Shown: positions 1 through 6,662, numbered from the stretch's first letter. The stretch: DNA of 9,814 bases from DASXTB01 sp036505615 (GCA_036505615.1 DASXTB010000120.1:1-9814), one strand, 5' to 3'. Program-made: numbers and translations. The notes: generated from the sequence alone by a model not told the origin.

Positions 1-274
1 TCCAAGATTTGGCGCGCTGTCACACGAACGATAGACGACATGCTCTTCACTCCTCGAAATAAGTTTCGGGTCTTGAGTCTAGACTCTCGAGTGTCGGATG
101 TCGGGGTTGGTCCACTATGAACCACTGGGGACACGGGGACTTGGGGATCCTCTTATTCGCGGGATTCGGCGCTATATCAGCTGCTTTTTTTGTGCGCTGT
201 GTTCCCAGTGTTCCCCGTGGTTCATACTGGACCCAATAACCGACACCCAACACCGGGCACCCAACACCCAGCTC
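1..274. other. Non-coding flank downstream of pta
   Basis: No convincing gene is seen here. It lies after the pta stop codon. It contains a perfect 12-bp palindrome GAGTCTAGACTC (75-86), an imperfect long inverted repeat (see 111-231), and a C/A-rich decayed tandem stretch at about 240-271 built on CACCCAACAC. No clear intrinsic terminator for pta is visible: no strong stem followed by a U-run on the minus strand. Open frames on either strand have repeat-like composition and no recognisable domain. Confidence 0.6.
111..231. repeat. Imperfect inverted repeat, GAACCAC/GTGGTTC type, copy 1
   Basis: The arm at 111-125 pairs with 217-231 with one mismatch in 15 bp; the core 116-125 against 217-226 is perfect. 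Pairing continues inward with mismatches through the GGGGACAC / GTGTTCCCC segments. The right arm (201-226) matches the segment 6055-6080 at 22 of 26 positions, so this is an interspersed element and not a local hairpin only. The middle (about 148-199) ends in a run of seven T. Function is unknown; it may be a non-autonomous mobile or REP-like element. Confidence 0.6.
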
Positions 275-1279
275 TTACTTTCCAAATTCCGCTTGCAGCG
301 CCGTAATAGCCGACACGTTGACGATGTCTTCGGCATTGCAGCCGCGCGAAAGATCATTGGCCGGCCTTGCCAGACCTTGAAGAATTGGGCCAACAGCGGA
401 CGCGCCTGCCAGTCGCTGGGTCAACTTATAAGCAATATTGCCTGCGTTCAAGTCCGGGAAAATCAGCGTATTGGCCTTGCCTTGGAGCTTGCTTCCCGGA
501 GCTTTGCTTGCGGCCACCTCCGGAATGATTGCCGCGTCCACCTGCAGCTCCCCATCCACCAGCAGGTCCGGACGACGCGCCTCCACTGTTCTAGTCGCCT
601 CTACTACCTTGTCCACCAATGGAGCCGCGGCGCTGCCCTTGGTAGAAAAAGAAAGCATTGCTACCCGCGGCTCGTCCTGTAGAAAAATGCGCGCGCTCTC
701 GGCTGACGAGATAGCGATGTCGGCGAGCTGCGAAGCTGACGGATCAGGTACCACGCCGCAGTCAGCATAGACGAAAGCTCCCCGTGTTCCCAGCGAAGTG
801 TCTTTGGTGGCGATCAAAAAGAAGCTGGAAATTACAGAGATTCCGGATTTCAAGCCGATGCACCGCAGCGCCGCTCGCACAGTTTCTGCCGTTGTATGCA
901 CCGCTCCCGCCACAGAACCGTCGGCCATTCCTGCGGCGACCATGAGAGCGCCAAAATTCATGGGGTCAAGGATCTGCCGCCGGGCCTCTTCCTCGGTAAT
1001 CCCCCGCGCGCGCATCCGCTCGTAATATCTGCGCGCCAACTCGCGTGCTTGAGCAGTAGCCCTGGCCGGATCAATGATCTCGATCCGGGAGAGCAACAGC
1101 TTTTCCTTTTCCGCCAGGCGATGGATTTTCTCCGGATCACCAAGCAAGACCGGCGTCACGATTTTCTCTACGGCCAGCCTGGCAACCGCCTGCAGCGTGC
1201 GAGGCTCCTCGGCCTCAGGAAACACAACCCTCTTTACATGCTGCGAGGCGCGACGGCGTATTTGGTCGAGAATGTCCAT
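275..1279 (-). CDS. pta: Phosphate acetyltransferase (Pta)
   Basis: This 334-residue protein would interconvert acetyl-CoA plus phosphate and acetyl phosphate plus CoA in the cytoplasm, usually together with acetate kinase. It is the compact catalytic-domain form (about 330 residues), without the N-terminal DRTGG/AAA extension of the long enterobacterial type. Family signatures are present from end to end: an N-terminal MDIL...R.VFPE start, SGISVISSFFL near 145-155, FVYADCGVVPDPSA near 169-182, AMLSFSTKGSA near 207-217, VDGELQVDAA at 241-250, then GKAN..IFPDLNAGN near 267-281 and the C-terminal GPILQGL...NDLSRG block near 297-313. The ATG at 1279 fits the family start, although the ribosome-binding site before it is weak. 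No acetate kinase gene is adjacent in this window. A phosphate butyryltransferase is possible but less likely given the close match to Pta motifs. Confidence 0.96.
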   Translation of the reverse strand: MDILDQIRRRASQHVKRVVFPEAEEPRTLQAVARLAVEKIVTPVLLGDPEKIHRLAEKEKLLLSRIEIIDPARATAQARELARRYYERMRARGITEEEARRQILDPMNFGALMVAAGMADGSVAGAVHTTAETVRAALRCIGLKSGISVISSFFLIATKDTSLGTRGAFVYADCGVVPDPSASQLADIAISSAESARIFLQDEPRVAMLSFSTKGSAAAPLVDKVVEATRTVEARRPDLLVDGELQVDAAIIPEVAASKAPGSKLQGKANTLIFPDLNAGNIAYKLTQRLAGASAVGPILQGLARPANDLSRGCNAEDIVNVSAITALQAEFGK

Positions 1280-1454
1280 TCTTCGATTAACTTTCGATTT
1301 TCGGGTCGCGAGACGAGTAGAGAAACTTAGCAGATTTTAGAGGGAGGGTCCAACTCTGAATCGCGGGTAAGCGGGGGACGCACGGGCGAGGGCCGCGAAG
1401 TGGGTGGCAGCATCCGCCGAAGGCGAGCCATGGACTTTCTAGAATTGGGAGCGG

Positions 1455-1478
1455 AGAGACGGCCTGAGGGCCGTCTCT
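1455..1478. repeat. Palindromic repeat hairpin AGAGACGGCC/GGCCGTCTCT
   Basis: A perfect 10-bp stem (1455-1464 with 1469-1478) closes a 4-nt TGAG loop. It shares its stem sequence with the hairpin at 1546-1567. No U-run follows on either strand, so it is better read as a repeat element than as an intrinsic terminator, though it could protect transcript 3' ends. Confidence 0.7.
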
Positions 1479-1511
1479 ACCACAAAATGTAAAATTCCCT
1501 GGGAAGGACCT

Positions 1512-1589
1512 CAGGCCGTCTGTCCGCGATGTAAACTGCCACGCTGAGACGGCCCTCAGGCCGTCTCTCCGCTTCCAGGCCGTCTCTCC
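1512..1589. repeat. Cluster of CAGGCCGTCTCTCC units with one hairpin
   Basis: The 14-mer CAGGCCGTCTCTCC occurs at 1557-1570 and 1576-1589, with a one-mismatch copy at 1512-1525. GAGACGGCC (1546-1554) and GGCCGTCTC (1559-1567) form a 9-bp stem with a 4-nt CTCA loop. The cluster lies 11 to 88 nt past the response-regulator stop codon, so it would be transcribed as that operon's 3' UTR and may act as a transcript-end structure. Confidence 0.7.
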
Positions 1590-1599
1590 ACTGCCAGAC

Positions 1600-3087
1600 C
1601 TACTTGGCCCGTATCTTGAGCCGTTTCAGTTTTTCGTTCAGGGTGGTGGCGTTGAGCCGCAACAACTGCGCGGCTTTCTTCTGATTGCCGTCGGTCTTCT
1701 TCAGCGCCGAATCTATCAGATTTCTCTCGAATTCCATCACCAGGTCCTTAAGACTGGCCCCGTCCTCCAGCAATTCCCAGTGATCGGTCATCGAGCCAGC
1801 CGATTCCAGCACTTCGCGCGGGAACAGATCCGGGGTAATTCGGTCCCCCGGCGCCAGCACCACAGCCCGCTCAATGGAGTTCTCCAATTCACGCACATTG
1901 CCGGGCCAGTCATGTTCCAGCAGGACCTTGAGCGCTTCCGGATCCAGCACGCACAGATCGCGTGCATTTTCCCTACAATAACGCCGGATGAAAAACTCGG
2001 CAAGCAAAGGGATGTCAATCTTCCTTTCCCGCAGCGGAGGCAGAGGAATGGTTATTACATTCAAGCGATAGTATAGATCCTCGCGAAAGCGCTGCTCTTC
2101 GACTGCTTTCTTCAAATCGCTGTTGGTGGCGGCGATGATCCGCACATCGACTTTGATATTGTCGATCCCGCCTACGCGGCGAAACTCGCGCTCCTGGATG
2201 ACGCGCAGCAGTCGAGTCTGCGTCTCAAAAGGAATGGTCCCAACCTCGTCAAGAAAGATCGTGCCGCCGTCGGCCACCTCAAACAGGCCCTTTTTTGCGC
2301 TGCTGGCGCCCGTGAAAGCTCCCTTCACGTGACCGAAAAGTTCGCTCTCCAAAAGCTCGCTCGGGATGGTGCTGCTGTTGACGGCGACAAACGGGCCGTC
2401 GGCCCGCGGGCTCAGGTTATGAATCGCTTTGGCCACCAACTCCTTGCCCGTTCCGCTTTCGCCCTGAACAAGAATGGTGCTGCGTCTGGGCGCCACCTGA
2501 GTGATCAGATCGAACACCTGCTGCATCTTTTCGCTCTTGCCCACAATGTTTTCAAAGCCCGCGCGTTCCTTCAACGTGCGGCGCAATTGCTGGTTTTCCA
2601 ACTGCAGTTTGCGTCTCTGAAGCCCGTTTTCAACCACCAGCAGCAGCTCTTCGTTCTTGAACGGCTTGGCCAGAAAATCGAAGGCTCCGGATCGAGTCGC
2701 CTGCACCGCGCTTTCAATGGAGGCATAGGCCGTCAGAATAACGACCACGATGGTCGAGTCAATCTTGCGGATTTGCTCCAGCGTCTTCATGCCCCCGATG
2801 CCAGGCATCATCAAATCGAGCAGCACCAGGTCAAAGAAACCTTCGCGGATTCTTTCCAGCCCCTCCTCGCCTGTCTCAGCCGTCTGGCAGGAATAGCCCC
2901 CGTCATGCAGCAGCCTGGTCAGCACATCGCGCATGATGTCCTCGTCATCGATGACAAGGATAGAGCCGCGGCCGGCTGCGGCGGATTCAGTGAATTCGGC
3001 GGACGGGGAACTGGAGCGTAAATTCAGTTCCCTTACCTGGCTCGCTTTCCACTCTGATGTTTCCCGAATGCTCTTGAATGATTCCAT
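1600..3087 (-). CDS. NtrC-family sigma-54-dependent response regulator
   Basis: A 495-residue cytoplasmic transcription activator. The receiver domain covers about 42-155, with the acidic pair D47/D48, phospho-acceptor D91, T119 and K141. A helical linker (155-175) leads to the AAA+ sigma-54 activation domain, about 180-405: Walker A GESGTGKE at 209-216, the sigma-54-contacting GAFTGA loop at 256-261, Walker B IFLDE around 277-281, FRRVGG near 302-307 and the sensor II motif WPGNVREL at 394-401. A Fis-type helix-turn-helix ends the protein (about 466-490). All motifs needed for ATP-driven open-complex formation are intact. It is encoded directly after, and overlapping, the sensor kinase gene, its likely phosphodonor. 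The ATG at 3087 lies inside the kinase gene; no ATG, GTG or TTG follows in frame until inside the receiver domain, so the unusual 40-residue leader is either real or translation starts at a rare codon. The ribosome-binding site at 3087 is poor. Confidence 0.95.
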   Translation of the reverse strand: MESFKSIRETSEWKASQVRELNLRSSSPSAEFTESAAAGRGSILVIDDEDIMRDVLTRLLHDGGYSCQTAETGEEGLERIREGFFDLVLLDLMMPGIGGMKTLEQIRKIDSTIVVVILTAYASIESAVQATRSGAFDFLAKPFKNEELLLVVENGLQRRKLQLENQQLRRTLKERAGFENIVGKSEKMQQVFDLITQVAPRRSTILVQGESGTGKELVAKAIHNLSPRADGPFVAVNSSTIPSELLESELFGHVKGAFTGASSAKKGLFEVADGGTIFLDEVGTIPFETQTRLLRVIQEREFRRVGGIDNIKVDVRIIAATNSDLKKAVEEQRFREDLYYRLNVITIPLPPLRERKIDIPLLAEFFIRRYCRENARDLCVLDPEALKVLLEHDWPGNVRELENSIERAVVLAPGDRITPDLFPREVLESAGSMTDHWELLEDGASLKDLVMEFERNLIDSALKKTDGNQKKAAQLLRLNATTLNEKLKRLKIRAK

Positions 3088-5815
3088 AACTTATTGACAA
3101 CCCCAGTCCGGTCCCTCTTCCCACATCTTTAGTGGTGAAAAAGGGATCGTAGATTCTTTTGATGTGTTCTTTCTCGATTCCCACTCCGTTGTCTTTAATG
3201 ACTACCTGGATGCTCCCCTCCAATCGCTCGGTGCGCAACTGAATCTGTCCTCCCTGCGGCATGGCATCCTTGGCGTTCAAAAGCAGGTTCATGAAAACCT
3301 GCTGAAGCTTGCCGCTGTTGCCGTAGGTTCCCGGCAGCGTGGGGTCCAACTCCATCGAGACCTGTATATTCTGCTTCTTGAGTTGATGGTCCAGCAGCGA
3401 AACCGTCTCCATTACCAGGTGATTGAGATTCAGTTCTCGAAAGTCAGTTCCGCTCAGTCGCGCGAAATTCAGTAGGTTGTTCAATATGTCGGACGCGCGG
3501 AAGGTCTGCGTTTCCATCTTCTTCAGAATCGGGTAATAAGGATGCCCGGCGGGGAGTTCCTTCAGCAACATCTGCGTATAGCTGGAGATTCCGGCTAGGG
3601 GAGTATTAACCTCGTGCGCCACTCCTGCGGCCAGAACACCAAGGCTCGTCAGCTTCTCCGCCTGGACCAGTTGATCCTCCAGCCGGACCTTCTGCGTCAC
3701 ATCGTCGATGACCAACAGCGTGCCGCTCACTACGTCATCGCGCGATACGAAAGGAACAAAATGCAGGTTGACCATGCGCGTCTGGCCGGCAGCCGTATGC
3801 ACCGTGACCCTGTAAAAGTTCAACGCCTCGGGCATCAGCCAGCTTCCTCCCGAAGAGGCGCGCACCTGATCGAGCAAACTGGAAGGGAATACCGCGTCCA
3901 GCATCTTTCCAGCCAGCTGATGTCGACGGCTTCCCAGCAGAGATTCTGCCGCCGAATTCAGACTGGTAATTCGGCCCTCCGGATCCACCGTCACCACTCC
4001 AACTTGAATGCTCTCAATGATGCTTTCGCTGAAGATTTTGAGCTGTTCCAGCTCGTTGGCCTTGCTTGCCACACTTTGGTAGAGGCTGGCATTTTCAATG
4101 GCTATGGCGGCATAACCCGAAATGGCTTCCAGGAGGTCGAAATCTTCGCTCGAGAGCCAATCTCCGTCGCGGCGTCTTCCCAGCGCCAAGACGGCTATTA
4201 CTCGGTCGTGAGCGCGCAACGGCTGGATGTAATTCAATCCAATCTCGTGCAGCGAATTGCGCAAAGTCCGGACATGTTCCTGGCGGGCAGAGAAATAGAG
4301 CGGATTCAAAGCCCGGTCATATTCCCGAAAAACCTCTTCGGGAATACGAAACATGCGATTGCCGTCTGGCACTCCAACGGCGTACCGCATGTAGTACCAA
4401 TCCCCCTCCTGAGCCATCAGCAGCGATACCTGGTCAACATTGATCGTCTTTTGCAGGCGCTCCATCAGCAATGCCGCCAGGCGATCCAGGCTGATCTCGG
4501 AAGAAAGGGTCTTGCTGAAATCGGAGAAAGAGGTGCGATAATCGTACTGTTCCTTGTAAAAAAACCGATCGATGGCGCCCTGGATGTGGCCGCGCAGAGG
4601 GCCGAACAGGAAGGCGGTAACCAGCGCGGCGACAGCAAACAAAACAAAGTTAGCGTCCGGCGCGTAAATCAGCACCAGCTTTCCGGCAAAAAGCACCACG
4701 GTGAAATAAACGGCAAGCAATGCAGTGCTGGCAATGAAGTAAGCCGCCCCGCGTTTGAAGATAACGTCGACATCCATCAGCTTATATTTGATAATGGCGT
4801 AGCCAAAGCCAAGGGGCATCAGCCCCAGGCTCAGTATCGACATTTCCTCAAGCAAGGTGGGGACGAATCCCAGCGAAAAGGGGAGCGCGTAGAACAACGC
4901 AAAGGGGACAATCGCCAGCACCGTTGCACCCACGATCCACTTCATCTGCTGCCGCTGCTCGATCGAGTCGCAGCGCAATCGCGAGTAAACCAGCACTGCC
5001 GCAGCCGCCAAAAACCAGAGTGTGAAATAGGTGAGGTGCAGCTTGTCAAAGAGATGGCTGAAATAAAGGTTCCGCGGGACGCCGATTACGTTGAACTTTC
5101 CGGCAAACCACAAGGCGTGCGCCACCATCAGCGACAGCCCGCTCCCGTAAGCGGCTATCAATAGAGCCTCGCGTGGCAGCCGCCCGTCTCGCACTGGAAA
5201 ATTCAGGCAGAAATGAAAAAAGACCGCCGGCAGAATCAGCAGTGCCCCGCTCGATAACAAAGTAACAAAAACGTCAAAGCTGTCGGCCTGGCCGGTGTGG
5301 CGGAATACGTAAAGGATAAACGAAAGTAAACAAACCAGAAAAAAGTGAAACGAGAATTGGCCTCTCCAGTTCCTCAGAAAGATGACTATCCCGGTGACCA
5401 GGTAAATGAAGGCCACAACCACCAGATAAAAATCCGTGGTGCTGAGAATGCCTTTGAGGCGGAGAGGCACGACGTAGGACACTTTGATTGCAGTTCCAGC
5501 CTTGCCGACCAAATAGACGGCGTCCGAGCCCGGCCGGATTCGATCCACCCAGCGGTAATAATCGTCCAGGTCATGAACAGGGCGCCCATTTATGCTAAGG
5601 AGCACATCGCCGGCAAGAAGGCCCGCCTCCTGCGCAGATCCGCCCGTCTCGACCAGGCGAGCAACCACGCCGTGGCGTGAATTACCCCAGGACACACCAT
5701 CCGAGACCTCATGCCACCGGATACGGCTCTCTAGATTGAGGAAGGCGAGATACACCAGAACAGCCGAAGCGGCTACCGCAAAAATAATCTTCAGCCTGAT
5801 GGAGAGGCGTGTCAT
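2987..5815 (-). CDS. Membrane sensor histidine kinase: PDZ, multi-TM, GAF, PAS, HisKA, HATPase
   Basis: With the ATG at 5815 the protein has 942 residues. TM1 (about 8-27) follows a basic N-terminus, placing the next domain outside the cytoplasm. That domain, about 36-115, is PDZ-like (GVVARLVETGGSAQEAGLLAGD and INGRPV). About eight or nine further hydrophobic segments span 126-405. The cytoplasmic part has a GAF domain (about 430-578), a PAS domain (about 592-705), HisKA with phospho-acceptor H734 in AHEVNTPL, and an HATPase: N box with N843/N847, G1 DNGVG at 875-879, FF at 892-893 and G2 GRGTGLGL at 899-906. It should autophosphorylate in response to an envelope or membrane cue and phosphorylate the overlapping response regulator. 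The PDZ-plus-multi-TM plan recalls ComP-type kinases, but the ligand is unknown. In-frame upstream starts exist (TTG 5926, TTG 5902 behind GGGAGG, ATG 5893). I prefer 5815 because TM1 begins there, an AGG lies 7 nt upstream, and a sigma-54 promoter sits just before it. Confidence 0.94.
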   Translation of the reverse strand: MTRLSIRLKIIFAVAASAVLVYLAFLNLESRIRWHEVSDGVSWGNSRHGVVARLVETGGSAQEAGLLAGDVLLSINGRPVHDLDDYYRWVDRIRPGSDAVYLVGKAGTAIKVSYVVPLRLKGILSTTDFYLVVVAFIYLVTGIVIFLRNWRGQFSFHFFLVCLLSFILYVFRHTGQADSFDVFVTLLSSGALLILPAVFFHFCLNFPVRDGRLPREALLIAAYGSGLSLMVAHALWFAGKFNVIGVPRNLYFSHLFDKLHLTYFTLWFLAAAAVLVYSRLRCDSIEQRQQMKWIVGATVLAIVPFALFYALPFSLGFVPTLLEEMSILSLGLMPLGFGYAIIKYKLMDVDVIFKRGAAYFIASTALLAVYFTVVLFAGKLVLIYAPDANFVLFAVAALVTAFLFGPLRGHIQGAIDRFFYKEQYDYRTSFSDFSKTLSSEISLDRLAALLMERLQKTINVDQVSLLMAQEGDWYYMRYAVGVPDGNRMFRIPEEVFREYDRALNPLYFSARQEHVRTLRNSLHEIGLNYIQPLRAHDRVIAVLALGRRRDGDWLSSEDFDLLEAISGYAAIAIENASLYQSVASKANELEQLKIFSESIIESIQVGVVTVDPEGRITSLNSAAESLLGSRRHQLAGKMLDAVFPSSLLDQVRASSGGSWLMPEALNFYRVTVHTAAGQTRMVNLHFVPFVSRDDVVSGTLLVIDDVTQKVRLEDQLVQAEKLTSLGVLAAGVAHEVNTPLAGISSYTQMLLKELPAGHPYYPILKKMETQTFRASDILNNLLNFARLSGTDFRELNLNHLVMETVSLLDHQLKKQNIQVSMELDPTLPGTYGNSGKLQQVFMNLLLNAKDAMPQGGQIQLRTERLEGSIQVVIKDNGVGIEKEHIKRIYDPFFTTKDVGRGTGLGLSISYGIIQEHSGNIRVESEPGKGTEFTLQFPVRRIH

Positions 5816-5842
5816 GTGGCGGCCTAGTTGGAATGAGGGAAA

Positions 5843-5858
5843 AGCAAAATCCGTGCCA
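5843..5858 (-). promoter_or_regulatory. Sigma-54 (-24/-12) promoter of the kinase/regulator operon
   Basis: Read on the minus strand the sequence is TGGCACGGATTTTGCT, matching the sigma-54 consensus TGGCACG-N4-TTGCW at every defined position. The GG (5857-5856) and GC (5845-5844) doublets have the obligatory spacing. The predicted start of transcription is near 5832, giving a leader of about 17 nt with AGG (5825-5823) 7 nt before the ATG at 5815. A match this complete, on the correct strand and so close to an operon encoding a sigma-54 activator, is unlikely to be chance, but it is not proven by sequence alone. Confidence 0.75.
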
Positions 5859-5944
5859 CCGTCCAACCCCGAAGTCTTTGCTCCTAAATTCATGAAAACC
5901 AAGACTATTTTCCTCCCAGCCTCCAATTGGCTGCAGGAACATCA

Positions 5945-5958
5945 TACAAAACTTTGTA
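5945..5958. promoter_or_regulatory. Candidate enhancer (UAS) dyad TACAAA-N2-TTTGTA
   Basis: A perfect 6-bp-arm dyad is centred about 120 bp upstream of the predicted sigma-54 transcription start, the usual distance for an NtrC-type activator site. A related 8-mer, ACAAAACT (5946-5953), recurs inverted as AGTTTTGT at 5987-5994, which could be a second half-site. Binding by the response regulator encoded downstream is inferred from position only. Confidence 0.4.
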
Positions 5959-5994
5959 CTCTATTCAAAAATTTGGATGTGCGTGCAGTTTTGT

Positions 5995-6077
5995 GAACCC
6001 ACGGGGGGAAGACTGGGACCATAAAGGCCTTGCGAAATTAGGTTAATTTCCCGTGTTCCTGGTGTCCCCCGTGGTTC
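5995..6077. repeat. Imperfect inverted repeat, GAACCAC/GTGGTTC type, copy 2
   Basis: GAACCCACGGGGGGAAGAC from 5995 pairs imperfectly with GGTGTCCCCCGTGGTTC ending at 6077. The right arm (6055-6080) matches 201-226 at 22 of 26 positions. The arms enclose about 35 nt, a little shorter than copy 1. The element lies between the kinase control region and the REP-like hairpins. Confidence 0.55.
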
Positions 6078-6107
6078 GTAGTTTTGAGACACACTCCAGC
6101 CTCGCCC

Positions 6108-6210
6108 AGGCCGCTTGCAGCGGCCTTCCCCGAAGGGTCTCAGCCCCGGGGCCTTGGAAGGCCAGGGTCCAGCGCAATCCGGAATTACCCAAGGCCGGTT
6201 CACCGGCCTT
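6108..6210. repeat. Left group of REP-like hairpins beside the transposase remnant
   Basis: Three GC-rich palindromes lie in a row. One is AGGCCGCT/AGCGGCCT (6108-6115 with 6119-6126). One is GGCCT/AGGCC with a TGGA loop (6150-6154 with 6159-6163), inside a CCCCGGGGCC context. One is AAGGCCGGT/ACCGGCCTT (6191-6199 with 6202-6210). All share the AGGCC/GGCCT core seen in the right group. This spacing of several palindromes next to a RAYT gene is typical of REPtrons. Confidence 0.7.
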
Positions 6211-6259
6211 CCTAGCAGCCGGCTTTAGCCAGCCAAATATTCCTTCGCAAAATTCTCGG

Positions 6260-6568
6260 ATGGGCAGTTATGTGTGGTGGAGGGTTCCGCCAACTATTAC
6301 TCTTAGCACTTGGATTGGTCAGTTGAAAGGTTCCAGTTCCCATTACATTAACCACCAAACAGGCCGGCGGCACAGGCTGGATTGGCAAGAAGGCTACCGA
6401 ACGGTGAGTTTCGGCAGGAAAGACTTGGAATCTGTTTGCGATTACATCCGCAGACAAAAAGAACACCATGCTCGAGGAACCCTAAGCAGCAGATTGGAAT
6501 GCATAGAAAGTTCCGATGAGCAGCCGACCGGCGTAAACGCCGGTGGGGATAAAGAAAAAGGCCGTTGA
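6260..6568 (+). pseudogene. REP-associated tyrosine transposase (RAYT/IS200-like) remnant, C-terminal part
   Basis: In frame from about 6284 the translation resembles the C-terminal half of RAYT/TnpA-REP proteins: PPTITLSTWIGQLKGSSSHYIN, then a DWQEGY block, then DYIRRQKEHH. The tyrosine codon at 6443-6445 sits in the helix where Y1 transposases carry their nucleophile. The N-terminal half with the HUH metal-binding motif is missing in this frame. In another frame just upstream (from 6241) a short stretch, SDGQLCVVE, aligns loosely with the usual PDHVHLLVEV but lacks the histidines, pointing to a frameshift plus decay. The remnant is about 100 residues against roughly 150 to 250 in intact relatives. 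It is the only plus-strand coding trace here and is flanked by REP-like palindromes. An intact short domesticated protein cannot be excluded, but no start codon with a ribosome-binding site is evident. Confidence 0.72.
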
Positions 6569-6662
6569 AACGGCCTGGACGACGATCATTACACGCGCCT
6601 TAGTCCCCGGCCTCGGAAGGCCGGGGCTGAAACCCTGCGGGAAAGGCCGCTGAAGGCGGCCT
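6527..6662. repeat. Right group of REP-like hairpins
   Basis: Four palindromes follow one another: ACCGGCGT/ACGCCGGT (6527-6534 with 6537-6544); AGGCCGT/ACGGCCT with a TGAA loop (6559-6565 with 6570-6576); CCCCGGCCT/AGGCCGGGG with a CGGA loop (6605-6613 with 6618-6626); AGGCCGC/GCGGCCT with a TGAAG loop (6644-6650 with 6656-6662). The second and fourth are near-identical REP units. The TGA of the transposase remnant (6566-6568) falls in the loop of the second. The last unit lies downstream of the beta-barrel gene and could help end its transcript, since the minus strand reads TTT after the stem. Confidence 0.72.

Larger units (their letters stand above)
1280..1599. other. Intergenic region between response regulator and pta
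   Basis: About 320 nt without a gene. The half nearest the response regulator carries a palindrome cluster (1455-1589). The half nearest pta (1280-1440) is the probable pta promoter/leader region; a TAAAAT hexamer on the minus strand (1334-1339) could be a -10 box, but no good -35 box is at the right distance, so no promoter is called. No coding signal is seen on either strand. Confidence 0.5.

Noticed and set aside
98..682. Plus-strand open frame crossing the repeat at 111-231 and the pta 3' end
   Set aside because: It is composed of repeat sequence plus antisense of pta.
1455..1589. CRISPR array or intrinsic terminator for the repeated palindromes
   Set aside because: Units are irregularly spaced without uniform spacers, and no U-run follows the stems.
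2329..3021. Plus-strand open frame (230 codons) opposite the response regulator
   Set aside because: It is a shadow of the AAA+ and receiver coding sequence, with no start signal and no domain.
3614..5164. Long plus-strand open frame (516 codons) opposite the kinase gene
   Set aside because: It is antisense to a clearly conserved kinase; its translation is rich in Q, R and H with no recognisable domain, as expected from the mirror of a GC-rich gene.
5816..5926. Upstream in-frame starts of the kinase (TTG 5926, TTG 5902 behind GGGAGG, ATG 5893)
   Set aside because: They would place the sigma-54 promoter inside the coding region and add a leader with weak coding bias before TM1. The GGGAGG before TTG 5902 keeps this open, so the rejection is tentative.
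5941..5968. Possible sigma-70 promoter TTGAAT-N16-TATGAT on the minus strand
   Set aside because: It fits the consensus moderately well, but it overlaps the TACAAA/TTTGTA dyad in an AT-rich stretch and the sigma-54 site is much stronger. It could be a basal promoter repressed by the bound regulator.
6053..6259. Upstream part of the plus-strand frame that continues into the transposase remnant
   Set aside because: It translates the interspersed repeat and the left REP hairpins; it has no transposase similarity, so it was not included in the pseudogene.
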